From NCBI GenBank assembly GCA_949775045.1, contig OX459097.1, positions 11,640,764 to 11,704,763 of the forward strand: a stretch of DNA of 64,000 nt. The letters run 5' to 3'. The DNA is from Metridium senile (lineage: Eukaryota; Cnidaria; Anthozoa; Actiniaria; Metridiidae). Below the pieces are notes generated by a model, which had not been told where the DNA came from, made no database searches, and saw only the letters and a list, made by a program, of their open reading frames with translations. The number at the start of each line of letters is the position of its first letter. Within the stretch, counting starts at the first letter, position 1. Positions 35,669 to 50,600 of the stretch are shown in pieces. The translations under genes and the position numbers were made by a program.

Positions 35669-38600
35669 GATCATCATCATCATCATCACAACAACAATCG
35701 TTTTGCACCATCATCATCACAATCATCGTTTTGCACCATCACCATCACAATCGCATACCATCTTTATTATCATCATCACCACCATCACAATCATCGTTTT
35801 GCACCATCACCACCATCACAATCATCGTTTTGCACCATCATCATTACAATCATCGCTTAGCACCATCACAATCGCATACCATCTTTATTATCATCATCAC
35901 CACCATCACAATCATCGTTTTGCACCATCACCACCATCACAATCATCGTTTTGCACCATCACAATCATCGTTTTGCACCATCATTATCACAATCATCGCT
36001 TAGCACCATCACAATCGCATACTATCTTTATTATCATCATCACCACCATCACAATCATCGTTTTGCACCATCACAATCATCGTTTTGCACCATCACAATC
36101 GCATACCATCTTTATTATCATCATCATCACAATCATCGTTTTGCACCATTATCATCATCACAATCGCATACCATCTTTATTATCATCATCATCACCACCA
36201 CCATCACAATCATCGCTTAGCACCATCATCATCATCACAATCGCATACTATTTTTATTATTATTATCACCACCACCATCACAATCATCGCTTAGCACCAT
36301 CATCATCATCACAATCGCATACTATTTTTATTATTATTATTATTATTATCATCATCATCATCACAACAATCGTTTTGCACCACCATCATCATCACAACCG
36401 CATACCATTTTTATTATTATCATTATCATCATCATCATCACAATCATCGCTTAGCACCATCATCATCATCACAATCGTATACTATTTTTATTATTATTAT
36501 TATCATCATCATCACAACAATCGTTTTGCACCACCATCATCATCACAATCGCATACTATTTTTATTATCATCATCATCATCACCACCACCATCACAATCA
36601 TCGCTTAGCACCATCATCATCATCACAATCGCATACTATTTTTATTATTATTACTATTATCATCATCATCATCACAACAATCGTTTTGCACCACCATCAT
36701 CATCACAACCGCATACCATTTTTATTATTATTATCATCATCATCATCATCACAATCATCGCTTAGCACCATCATCACAATCATTTAACATCTATCGATAA
36801 AACTCACCAAGAACATACACAAGAAAATAAAAGTGCAAAAATACAAAACAGCAAGAAGCGTGGATCCACACTTTTCTCCTTTTAGTTCTTTGATAGTTGG
36901 ATCACAGTCAGCGTCTGAGAAACATGCCTTCATGATAAGATGCCAGTTTTCTCCCGTCGCTGACCTGAAACAACATCCAATCGATTCAAGAAATGAACAT
37001 GAATAAAACAAATCAAAAAAGAAAAACTAGAACAAACAAACAAACAAAAATAAAACACAATAAAGACAACTTTATTTAATATCCACACGAGTTTTGTTAA
37101 CAAAATGAACGTTACAGCACCTTTCATGATAGTCCCCTTCACAGTTCCCTGCACCATCTTAAAAGGTAGCCGGGCCTTTGCATCGAAGCGAGACGAACGT
37201 AAGCTTGCAATGATAGAGACCAATTATTCACGTGTCTCTATCATTTCACACTCAACATTCGTCTCGCTTCAATGCAAAGGCTAGGCTACCTTTCAAGATG
37301 TTGCAGGGAACTGTGAAGACTATTACACGACCATCGAAGATCAGCGACCACGTAGATAAAAGGCGTTTTTTAACCGCCGTCAATCAAAAAGTACTTGGCT
37401 TCGCTTCGTGGTTTTAAATCCTGATAAAACACTACTGCTCGTTTATTAAACTATATACATAAAACACTCCTGCTCGTTTATTAATCAATACATAAAACAC
37501 TCCTGCTCGTTTATTAATCAATACATTAAACACTCCTGCTCGTTTATTAATCAATACATAAAACACTCCTGCTCGTTTATTAATCAATACATAAAACACT
37601 CCTGCTCGTATATTAATCAATACATAATAATAGAGTGCAAGCAATATAACCGTGAAACAAATAGTGCTAATTAGTACTAAATAGTGCTAATCAAACAATA
37701 GAATTAGCATAAAATATCACTATTTAATACTAATTATGTTGCACACTTTTAATGTTTGTACTCTAGTATTACTACATAAACTGACGATAAGAAATGTTTA
37801 CCTGAACAAGACTTGCAGGGCCATGAGTATATGTCTAAAATTATTGAATTCGTTAAGCTCCGAATCCTCCGAAATCTTTATTTTGCCAAACAGCTGAAGG
37901 AGAACAAAAGCATGTTTACAGTTACCATATACAGTTGATTGTGATATGATTGACAAATATACAACTCTTTCAAAATCGTTGTCCTAAACAAAAAACAAGC
38001 TACAGTACACACTCTGCAAAGGATCTCGGTATTTCTTCTCTTGTTATCAATTTATTCATAACAGGTTGTTACATTGGTTGATGATGAAAGAAACTTTTCT
38101 TTTAAACCACAAATTATTTTTATATTTCCGAGTGTAGACTGTAGCTTCGGCTGCGACAACGATTTTTGAAACAGGTATTTCATTATAATCCACAATGATG
38201 GTAATGACGATGATGATGATAGTAACGATGGTAATGACGATGATGATCGATGATAGTAACGATAGTAATGACGATGATGATACGATGATAACGATAGTAT
38301 TCATAATGATGATGACGATGATCATGTTTAAAATTGTAAAGTTACTGTTATGATAATGATGATGGTAATGGTTATGGTGGCAATGGTAACGATGATGTCG
38401 ACGACAACGATGGTGATGATCATGATGATGATGACGATCATGATGATGACGATCATGATGATGACGACGACGATGATGACGATCATGATGATGATGATGA
38501 CGATAATGATGATCATGATCATGATAAAGATGATGATAATGATGATGATGATGATAATGATGATGATGACGATAATGATGATGATGGCGGTAATGATATG

Positions 38601-41600
38601 ATGATGATGAAGACGATGATGGTAATGATGACGACAATGATGATGATGATGACGATAATGATGACGATGATCATGATAAAGATGATGATAATGATGATGA
38701 TGATGATGAAGACGATGATGAAGACGATGATGGTAATGATGACGACAATGATGATGATGATGACGATAATGGTGCTGATGATGGTGAAGATGATGATGAT
38801 GACGATTATGGCAATGATGATGGTAAAGATGATGATGATGACGATTATGGTGATGGTGAACATGATGATGATGATGAAGACGATTATGTTGATGATGACG
38901 ATGATGATAATGAAATATTTACCTGCATTCCAACAACAGCATACATAAAGAACATTAACATAATAAGTAGAGTTACGTATGGTAAAGCCTAAAAAGCGAA
39001 AATATAATTCAGTATTAGCATAATGATTACAATGATTTGATAATTTTAACTACTACACTCGTTCGTTTTTATTGTGAGTGAGGTGAATTGATTAGGTGAG
39101 TGACCACTACTCAGTCGTTTAAGTAGTGAGTAACTGTGGATGCATCCATTTACTCAGTTATTTGAGTAACCACAACTCAGTCGTTTTTGCAGTCATGCAG
39201 TAACTGTGGATGCATATCATCGATTTACTCAGTTATTTGAGTAACAACTACTCAGTTGTTTTTGCAGTCATGCAGTAACTGTGGATGCATCGATTTACTC
39301 AGTTATTTGAGTAACAACTATTCAGTTGTTTTTGCAGTCATGCAGTAACTGTGGATGCATCGATTTACTCAGTTATTTGAGTAACAACTATTCAGTTGTT
39401 TTTGCAGTGAGTAACTGTGGATGCATCGATTTACTCAGTTATTTGAGTAACCACTACTCAGTTATTTTTGCAGTGAGTAAGTGTGTATTATAGTAACAGT
39501 TATTTGAGTGACCACTACTCGTTTAAACAGTCGTTAAAGCAAAGATATGATAGAAGTAAGTTACCTTGAACGAACGGAAAAATGTCCACAGGAGTATACG
39601 TATGGTGTAGCCCTGACGTAGTAGTTTGATGAGTCGAGCAGCTCTGAATAACCTGAACATGCTGGGGTCAATGGGAAACTTCTCTTCCTTAAAACGCAAA
39701 AAGGAAAATTAAGATCTCTTTCTGTCCGCAGAGATCCTAGCACCCGTAAGAAAACTACCGATATGTAAGTAAATGAAATACAGTAAATGTATAGCAAGCT
39801 ACAATCTTGGCAAAAACTAGTGAGACCCTTTTTACAGTTTTCTCTATTTTGACCTTTACCTATACATTTTCGCTATAACCCTCCCCTCCCCCTCCATGCA
39901 ATGTTGGTTTTCAGTTAATATGATTCCTTGATGACTGCCAGGCCAACATTGTGAAGTGGGGGGAGGGGGAGTGGCTTTAACAACAAATTTCAGCCCAAAA
40001 AGCACGCGCATTACGGTATAAGACTCATAGTTATGTCCTATTTTTAAAGCAGTTGTCTCACTTAGTTTTTTAGATCTTAGTGCCAGGATCTTCCCATCCT
40101 CGGGAACCCAGGGGTAAGCTTCTGTCGCTCGTTTCTCGCTCCCAGAATCAAAATTCAGCTCTTTCCTGATTGGTCGACCTTATTAGGTCGACCAATGAAA
40201 ATCAAGATAACCATTCAAAGAAAGTCGTTAAATAAGTTTAAATTTTGACTTCAGGAACAAGCTCCAACAGACTACGTTCCCAGGGGTATTTATTCTGAGA
40301 GCGAGAAACGAGCGACAGAAGATTACCCCTGGGTTCCCGAAGATGGGATCTTCCTAGTCGCATGTTAACACCCCCCTTAGTTTTGTTTGATAGACATCAT
40401 GATGGCGTACAATTTAAAATATAAATCAGCTAAAAACAAAACATAATGTATTGTTACTCACTGCTAAATAGGTCGCCATGATGTCCACTATGCCTCCAAG
40501 AACGACAAAGAAGTCAAACAAATTCCAGTAGTCCTTAAAGTATTTCTACAAAAACACATAATGTAATCTTATAAGTCACGCAATCCTCATCGTCACGCAA
40601 TCCTTATCGTCATGCAATCCAGTAAATGACGGATGCCCATTATATAATTATCTGGGGCAGGATATTTGTCTTCCTCGAAAATGGGCATGACTTCGATATG
40701 CACAATATTTTCTGTTTTGTAGTCGTTGTGCACGATATTTTTGTTGTTGTTGTTATGTACAATATTTTTGGTGTTGTTTTTATGTACAATATTTTTGTTG
40801 TTGTTGTTATGTACAATATTTTTGTTGTTGTTGTTATGTACAATATTTTTGTTGTTGTTGTTATGTACAATATTTTTGTTGTTGTTTTTATATACAATAT
40901 TTTTGGTGTTGTTGTTATGTACAATATTTTTGTTGTTGTTGTTATGTACGATATTTTTGGTGTTGTTGTTACTGTCGAATGTTTCTATGGAAGGCAATTC
41001 TTCTATTTTACTTACCAATCTAAATGCAATAAGTTTTAAACTGGCCTCCACAACGAAGACTGCAGTGAAGGCGATATTCAGGTATTTACATATGTTCTTG
41101 TATTCATCAGTCTGTCCTTTGTACTAAAGAAACGAGCAATATGATGAGTGAATAGATAGATAGACGGAGGGATGGGTAGCGGGATAGATTAACGGATGGA
41201 TGGATAAAGGAAGTGGGAGGGAAGGAGTGAGGAAAATATGGAGGAAGGGATAGAAGGAGGTAGAGGGGGATTTAGTGAGAGAGGGAGGGAGGGAAGGAGA
41301 GAGGGAGAGAGGGAAGGAGAGAGGGAGAGAGGGAGAGAGGGAAGGAGAGAGGGAGAGAGGGAGAGAGGGAAGGAGAGAGTTAGGAGGTAGAGGGGGATTT
41401 AGGGAGGGAGGGAAGGAGAGAGAGGGAGGGAAGGAGATAGAGAGAGGAAGGGAGAGAGAGGAAGGGAGAGAGAGGAACGAAGAGAGAGAGGAAGGAAGAG
41501 AGAGGAAGGGAGCGAGCGAGGGTGGCAGAGATAGAGGGAGGGGGAGAGAGGAAGGGAGGGGAGAGAGAGGAAGGGATGGAGAGAGAGAGAGAGAAAGGTA

Positions 41601-44600
41601 TGGAGCGAGCAAGAAAGGGAGAGAGAAAGGGAGGGAGGGAGCGCACAAAAAGGTGAGGGAGCGAGGAAAGGATGGAGGAAGGGAGAGAGGGATTGAGGGT
41701 GTGAGAAAGAGAGTGAGAGAGGAACCGTGGAAGAGAGGGATTGAGGAAGAGAGATAGCGAGTTAGGGAAAAATATAAATGTATGAAGAACTGAAGAAGAG
41801 TACTGGAGGAAGATAAGAACATAGTATGCGTAACAAAAAACTTGACGCAGTTATGAAAAAGTAACGACGTAAAACGTCTATAAGACAACAGAAAGGAAGT
41901 TGATTTACCTGCATCATTAGTACTATGGTATTCAGTGATATCAGCACCATTATAAAAATATCAAAAGGCTTTGACGTAACAAGTATCCAGATATAGTATT
42001 GGAAAGTCTTCTTGTCACGTGGCATGTACATTTGAACCGGTTTTGCGGTAAGTGCGAAGTGGACACAGTCACGCTGTAGTGAGAGAAAGCATATAGTCTT
42101 ACGTTATACGTCTTCATTTTTATTTACGTGTCTTCGTCACGCAAGTACTTTATATCGCTGTCACGATTAAATAGAACAGACACATTCAAACATGCACAAA
42201 CACAAACAGACAGACAGAAGAAAAACCTAGGGAGTGTCCGGTGCCACTAGGGACACCTATCTAGATCCACCCCTGAGCTGTGTCGGCCTTATACAGTCAA
42301 TTCAAAAAACATTGTCGTCATGATCAATAGGCTTCGACTCTGTGGACTAGACCGAAAGGTAGCATGGGTAGAAATCACCTAAGCGGATAAAAGCACACAG
42401 TATCTAATGCAATAGATATAATATCACGCTCACTCAATCAAATAATGATTAGTTGATTGAGTGAGCGTGATATTGCATTAAATAATTATTGTATTTATCC
42501 GCTTCGGGGATTTCTACCCATGCTACCTTTCGGTCTAGTCGCGTAGACTTGAAGCCTATTGACGACAATGTTTTTTGAATTGACTGTATATAGGTGAGCG
42601 TAGTATTTGCAAGTGAGTTGCCAACCGTTTTCACAATAGGTAATATAATGAAATTGGTAACACCGTAAAAAATGTTGACTTAACTTCAGTAAATGTTTAC
42701 GGTGTTACAAATTTCATTATATATATTACCTATCGTTTATATCAAACATCGACGCAGCCTATACTAGTTTATTCGCTAGTTTCCATTTTCACAATAGATT
42801 TCCTTTGTTCTAATAACAACGGTTGGTTGTCCAAACCATAACATAATACGTCACTGTACGTCCACCTATTGGGCCTACTGTAATAGAAACTGTAATAATA
42901 GCTTGTGTTTCCTTCTCCCCTCTCCCCCTCCCCCTAACTCCACTTTTTGTACTCGTCTTAGGTTACGCGCGGCCATATTGGCGACACAGCTATCCCAAAA
43001 TACAATTTTTTCTCTTCCCCGAAAAGAAACGCTTGCTACGCAGGCTACTGTAATAATAACTAACCTGGTTTCTGTCAAGCTCACAGTTCGATATCTCCTT
43101 CTCTCCAAGATCTTGAAAAGTCAAAATAATCAGAGCAACAAAAATGTTGAGGAAGAAGAAAGAGAAAACAACCACAAAACTGACATAGTAGATAGCATAT
43201 GCTGTGCTGTTGTCCTGTACGGGACCTTGTCCTTTCTTTGTGGTATCCATAGTATAATGCATTGCTCTGTAGAGTGAACAAAAACAGGTTATAACAGGTT
43301 ATATAGTAAGAAACTTTATTTATAGAAGGTAGCACTAAATAGCTAAAAGCTAATAAACTTGTGGCCCTCGTAAAAGTCTGAAGTTTTCAACACCATTTTC
43401 TATTTCTAAAGCTATATCTTTTATAGGCTATACTTTAAAAAAAGTAGAGAAATGTATTTTACGTCGGAAGTCCCTTCAGCCGAAGCTGATCTTCTAGAGA
43501 GCCGACGGTGACGTGCGCTCATTTAGTATTAAAAACTACATTCAGTATTAAAAAGCACACTACATTCAAACTCAACATGTTGATTTTATTTGCGGGAGGG
43601 AGGAAAACCGGATAAACCGGAAAAAAACCCTCTTGACATGAGAGATAGTATCCAAGATCCAATCTGTACGAGATTTACAGAACTCGTCACGGACGTGATT
43701 TCTTTTGTAAAACTCCTATCAATTATTCATGATTTTATAAAGGTTATATATACTCACGTAGGCCAGCCCTCTCCTGTTGATGACGTATATAATGTGAGCA
43801 TCGCATTTCCAACATTGTCAAAATTGAAAACTCGGGTGTTCCATACACGCTTCGCGACCTGAAAAAGACACCATCATCTATCTAAGGGGCTGTTTATTTA
43901 AAGGCGAGTTGTCCCTGCTAGCCGGGATAACTCTATTGTTTTATATTCCCCTTGGGACACAAAACAATAGAGTTATCCCGGCTAGCAGGGACAACTCGCC
44001 TTCATATATACAGCCCCTAAGCAAATCCTTCAATCAGAGGGAACTGCGCATGCATCATGCGCAGCAACTCGAACCTCGACTTGGAACTTTTAAAATCCAT
44101 GGTCACTTCGTATTACGAGAAAACAAATAAAACAAAACGCTAAATGATTTAGTAAGAGCGTAAATACCCACTCAAAATTTCAATGTGCGATTTTCATGGT
44201 CCATGAAATTTAGTCTTTTGCGCCGACGGTGCATTCTGGTAATAGTGACAATGGGTCTATGGTCTGTTTTTCTCGTAACGAATGTTTACCTTTTCAACGT
44301 TAAGTGTTCCATCACTCCCTTCTTCATATTTAATGTACTCCCCTCTGGAAAATAAAAGTAAATCATACTATTATAAACTAGTGAACGTAACATTTATTTA
44401 ATTTATTTATTTTAATTACAAGATTCGCCACACTACGTTAGGCAGGGATACAACCCACAGAGAAGATCTCCAGTAACGGGTTCCCATTTGAGACCTGACT
44501 GCTGTTCCGGGAGACAATCCCCTGCTCTTTTCAAAGAGCACAACAGGATCTTTTACGTCCACCTTATATAGGAAGCTAGAGTGAAGGCAGACAGGACCTC

Positions 44601-47600
44601 CGGCTTTACGTCCTTATACGAGAAGACGAGGCACATAGTAAAAAAGAATAAAGTGTCTTGCCCAAGGACACAACGTAATCGCCCGGGCGGGGAATCAACC
44701 CAGACCATTCGGCCCTGAATTCGATCCCCTAACCACTAGACCGTCACGCCTCTCAGGAATAAGAATTATGACATCTATGTTCACAATTAAGATCAATGAC
44801 AATTAACCTTCGCGACATGCCCTCTTTAATTTGAAAATAGTTTTTCGCTTCACATTATAGTAATAAAATGTCGACAGTAACCTTTAAGTTAATGCTAGTA
44901 TCAAGCATTTAGAGCGAACGTATGTGATGTTACATGGCATTTCGTTAAGTGTTAATGTCTTTTTTGGTGGACGCAACCCAAACCACAAGCCCAACAAAAA
45001 CTAATTATAAACTAAACACTTACTGGCATTGCTCTGCGGTAAGTTTAGCCTCGTCTGTACAGTGATAAAATTTCCCATTGAAAAGTTGAACTCCCATAAC
45101 AGCGAAGATGAATAAGAACAGCAAAGTGATCATTAGGATGTTGGCAACGTTCTTTACAGAGAACCACATACACCGAAACACAGCCTAAGATAGAAAAAAC
45201 ATATTTGGTTAAGCAGCTGATGTGTTGTGTGTCTGTCCATCAGTGTCTGTCTGTCTCTATGGTACAAGTCTGTATGTTCACAGTTGTCTGTCTGTCAGTC
45301 CATATGTCTGTCTGTCCATCAGTGTCTGTCTGTCTCTATGGTACAAGTCTGTATGTTCACAGTTGTCTGTCTGTCAGTCCATATGTCTGTCTGTCCATCA
45401 GTGTCTGTCTGTCTCTATGGTACAAGTCTGTATGCTCACAGTTGTCTGTCTGTCGGCCCATATGTCTGTCTGTCCATCAGTGTCTGTCTGTCCATATGTC
45501 TGTCTGTCCATCAGTGTCTGTCTGTCTCTATGGTACAAGTCTGTATGTTCAGTTGTCTGTCTGTCAGTCCATATGTCTGTCTGTCCATCAGTGTCTGTCT
45601 GTCTCTATGGTCCAGCAGCGAGATTGATATCAAACGCTTCACGTTTTTGTCACATTACTCCAGTATTATACCAGCTTCACTGGATACCAATTAAGTATAG
45701 AGTTATTTTTAAGATAGTTTTAATAACTTTTAAAATTTTAAGGGCAAATGCCCCTTCTTATTTAAGTACCCTTATTAATATTAAACGTCCTGAACGTTAT
45801 AATTTACGATCCAATAACAATGGTCTTTTACTAGAGCCTGCACAAGGGATTACTAAGAAAACTACGGGCGATAGATGTTTCAAAGTAGCTGCACCTGTTT
45901 TATGGAACAATCTTCCGTGCAATCTTAGAAACGAGATAAACATTATTAAGTTTAAAAAGTCTTTAAAAACATATCTTTTTCAATTATCATATGATCATTA
46001 GTTAGTATTATTAGTTTCTACTAGTAGATATTATATATAATGGATTTGTATAATTATTTTTTAGTTTTTATTAGTTTTAATATTTCTTCGTTTCAACTTA
46101 TATTGATATCACCATATTTTATTGTATACATCATAATCATATTTCATTATATTTTATATTAGTACATTTACTTTATATACACATGTTACGCGCATTTGAT
46201 CATATGCACATGTTAATTTGCGCGAAACAAATATTAAATTATTATTATTATTATTATGTCCAAGTCTGTATCTTCACAGTTATGTCTGTCTGTCCTTCCA
46301 TATGTCTGTCTGACCACATGATTGTCTGGCTGTCTCTATGGTACAAGTATGTATGTTCACAGTTGTCTGTCTATCTGTCCGTCTGTTTATACGTTTGTGT
46401 GTCTTTCTGTCTGTCCGTCCGTCCATATGTCTGTCTGTCCACAGGTCTCTATGGTCAAAATCTGTATGTTCACAGCTATGTCTGTCTGTCTGTCTATCTG
46501 TCCGTCCATACGTTTGTATGTCTGTCTGTCCGTTCATATGTAGGCTGATTGTTTGTCTGTATTTACAGAGGACTGTCTGTTTGTCTCAATGTCCAAGTGT
46601 TTCTGTTAATAGGATTGTATGTCTGTCCGCCCATGGGATTATGTGGTCCCTATCTGACTGTACGTCTTTCCGTCCTACCTGCAGTTTCTTGATTTTATGT
46701 ACACTCTTAAACGGTCTTAAGACTCGCATGACTCGCAGTCCCCTAATAGCGGAGTTCACCTCCATTCTATTGTAGCCATCTAGCCGCCTGTAAAATAAAC
46801 AAATAACATTGTAGCTTTTATACCCAATGAATAGGTGAGAGTAGTGTTTACAAGTGTTGGTATTGTGTTGTTTTTTTTTCACGCAGAGCCATGTATTACA
46901 CATCAAAATGTCCGTAAAAGAATGGTGTTTTCGAATCCATAGCTACGTATTTGAAAGGGTTTGTGTAATTTTAAATATAGCCCATATTGTAACTTGACAT
47001 GAGAATAGTCGCAGAATCTCTCTTGAAAAGGTGATCAACCCGTTCGCTTTCAACATCCAAAAGAACGTGTACTTTTTGAACGGAAAGTAGATCAAAATCA
47101 TTTGATAAGGTCAATAAAAGATAGAGGTAGCTATATCCATGTCTACTGTTTTTTACTTTTCTGCAAATATTTCGAGAAAAGATCGAAAAACCACGATTTT
47201 GAGGCCTTTTTCCTACCAGTTTGACTAGGCGCATTGAAGCGTGAATGTATAGCGGGTCTATCAACTGACAACTATCAACGTGTTTCCCGATGAAACATTA
47301 AAAATGGCAAGCATTTTTCCAACAGATAAAAAAAAGTTGAAAACATTAATATGGAATTTAATCATTTAGCGCACATAAAATAGTGCGATGTTAATATAAA
47401 TAAATATAGATACTTACGATAAGATTAATGACGTTAAGTTGCATATAACTACAGTGAAATCAATTACATTCCAGACACTACGTAAATAAGCTCCTTTATG
47501 AAATATGATCCCCATATCGATGACCTATATACACAAAAGAGAACAATTTGGCACAATCACACTAAAAAATAAGGGGGCTTTCGTTTATTAGTGTATGGGG

Positions 47601-50600
47601 GTGTGTGTGTGGGGGGGGGGGGGGGGGGGGGGGGGGGGGAGGCCGGTAATAAGATAAGATAAGATAACTTTATTTACCCACGGTGGAGCCTTAAGGAATA
47701 AATAATATTGTTATATAGCTAATAATTTTGACTATATAACGAGCATTCTCATTGGTTGATAGATGCTCACGTGATACTAGTTAAATCTAACTGTATCCCC
47801 ACCGGGATACAAGTGCCCAGCGCACGTGAAAAAATTCAAATTTTCTTAATTCACTTGTCTAAAATGATTAGCTATATAACAAAACGCTTAATGACTGATC
47901 CCTCGGGAAACCAGTTAGTTCTGTTTCTATTGTTTCCCTCGGGACCAGTCATTAAGTGTATAACAATAATCACAATATATTATATATATTTACAAGGAAA
48001 TATTAAATACACTAAAGCTAATCTATCCCTACAATTAAGTACAATAATAGAAGAAAAGGAATGAAAGAAGTTAAAATAAAAAAACTGATCTACAAGGATG
48101 CCGTGCAATAATAATATTAATTGTTATATTGAGAGGGTCATGTTATTTTCGGATGCTATATAGGGAGAGTTGTTAAAAATTGTATGCTGCTTTAGTAATA
48201 AACTGGGCAAATAGAGGGGGTTTATAATCTTTCAACCAACCAGTAAGGGGTGGGGAGGGGGGGGGGGGGGGTATTGCGTTATATTTGGAAAAGACCATAT
48301 GTAGTTTGCCCTAGTACTACCCTTGCGCTAGTAAATATAAGCCCCCTAAGTTGGAGCTACGAGAAAATTTGCGGCATTTTTAGAAGTATTTTATGAAGTA
48401 TTCTACAATATAAATACCTTAACGAGTACTTCAAAGATAAATATACCGGTGAAAACACAGTCGAAATACCATAAAACCTGTAGAAAGATATTGTAATATA
48501 GATAGATAAAAGACAAGCATAATAATTCTCATATTATTATTATCTATTCTAATGCACATTTGAAAATCTCACGATTGAATTTGAGCAATATAAATAAATT
48601 AATAAATAAATAAATAAATTAAATAATTCTCGCTTTATAAATCATAATGTTGATATTGGGTGATGATGATAACGATGATTGCATGATGATCAAATAATGG
48701 TATTGATGATGATGATGATGATGATGGCGATGGCGATGATGGCTATGATAATGATGGTGATGATGATATGGTAATGATAATGATAACGATAACAATAATT
48801 ATGAATGGTGTTAAAACTATAAATAACGAGACGCGATTAATGGGTGCAGTTATCTCGGCAACTTGTGTCGCAACGTCGTTAACTTGCAGCGCAATTTGGA
48901 AAAATTTTGCGAGACAAGTTGCAGCAATTGTTGCGAGAAGTGGAATTCGTTTCTACTTTTGGCAACGATTGGGTCTCTCTCTGTTGCACCGTGTAGCCAC
49001 GAACTCTGAAACTTGTCTCGCAATTTTCTTGCTCGTTGCGAAACAAGTTGCAGAGAAAATTGCCCTATTTCATTATGACGTCACAATGTGTTTACAGTGG
49101 GGGATAGAATCGCCGAAAACAATGGCAATTTCAACTAAATCTTCCTTCTCTTTGAAAATTGAGCTTCATATTATCTAGTTTTTATGTATGTTATGTGTCT
49201 ATGTTTATACTTTCATATTTATGGCATTTTGTTGTCATTTCTTTCCTCTCCGTCTTGTAAATGCAATTTTATTGTGTATTCTCGTATTGTTGTTATGAAT
49301 CTGTCCCCCACTGGCGTCCCCCATGATCCTTAGCGTTAAGACCATAGAATGTTTTGATGTGACGTCATAGTGAAATAGGACAATTGCACCGTGTAATCGC
49401 GCCTTTTAATTTTATCCTTAAAAGGATAATGATAGTTTTCATACCTTGTTTCTAGGAGCTTGGTCATGGACGGGGTCCTCAACAGCAATTACTATACTAC
49501 TCAGCATTATAACGATCAGCATAAAATTATCAAAATGTGGCAAACAAACGATGCGATGACAAAGACGACGGAGACTGTTGAGAAAAAAATATAGTTAAGG
49601 TGTAGTCTGTCTGGATCAAACTATTTAACAATTAATCGCCGAAGCTCGAAGACTCACCGCTCGGTAAATATTCACCGATAATCACTTCGCCTGAGGTGAA
49701 TAATCGTTTTAGTATAAATACAAAGGTGATTATTTCAAAAAAGAAAGAAAACCGCATTGAAAGTGAAAATATTTTATTTTTTAAAAGCGCGACCGTTACG
49801 CGAAAATATTTTATTTTTTAAAAGCGCGACCGTTACGCGTAAAAATTGTAAACTTTGTCTCGCATATAATGACAAAAAAAAAAAAAAAAACGTGAAAATT
49901 TACTATGATACCTTTAAATAGCTTGACACCAAACTTAGTAGCTTCTTTTGTCGATTTTGGGACAGCATTTTCTTTAAAGTTTTAAATTTCATCTTCGCTA
50001 ATAGTGACAAAACAACTACTGGCAGCCATTTTGTCCGAAAAGGTGATTATCGACTGATCATCCGAGATAGCAAACCAATCAGAGCGCGCGATTTTGTATA
50101 ATCACCTTTGTATTTATACTAATAATCATTAGTTATTGATCATAATAATTATCAATTACTAATTATTCATCTTTAATTATTGATTGTTAAATAATCATTA
50201 TTATTATTGAAGGAAATCATAAATAATTATTTGATGTATTGTAATAGGGTTTTCCGATTTAGCGACTTTGGTACTAATAGTACCAGATACTAATTAGCAT
50301 ACGTGTTTAGCGTTATTAGAATTTCTAGGAGTTGCATGTGTTCAAAATATTACATTTTCTGAGAAAGAATAAAAAATAAGAATAATATTGCAGAAATAAT
50401 GACAAATTAATACTGGTACTATCATCTTGCACTATTAGTGCAAAATCTGCCTTTGTGCCGGTAAATCGGAAAACCGTAATAGTTACCCATTATCAGGTCC
50501 AAATATAAACAGTGCACGTGTCTTGATAATAGAGATATCTTTAGGTGTACGACGACGACGGTTACCAAATCGACCGGTCTTCAACACATGCATGAAGTTA

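Noticed and set aside
35595..36765. Long open frames of H, I and S residues
   Set aside because: Translation of ATT/ATC repeats in an intron, with no start context or splice logic.
41124..41888. 254-codon Ser/Leu/Pro frame and its plus-strand partner
   Set aside because: Products of the purine tract; the real coding unit nearby is exon e23 at 41909-42073.
48768..49178. 136-codon plus-strand frame
   Set aside because: No domain; it overlaps inverted repeated words of a degenerate element and lies antisense in a channel intron.
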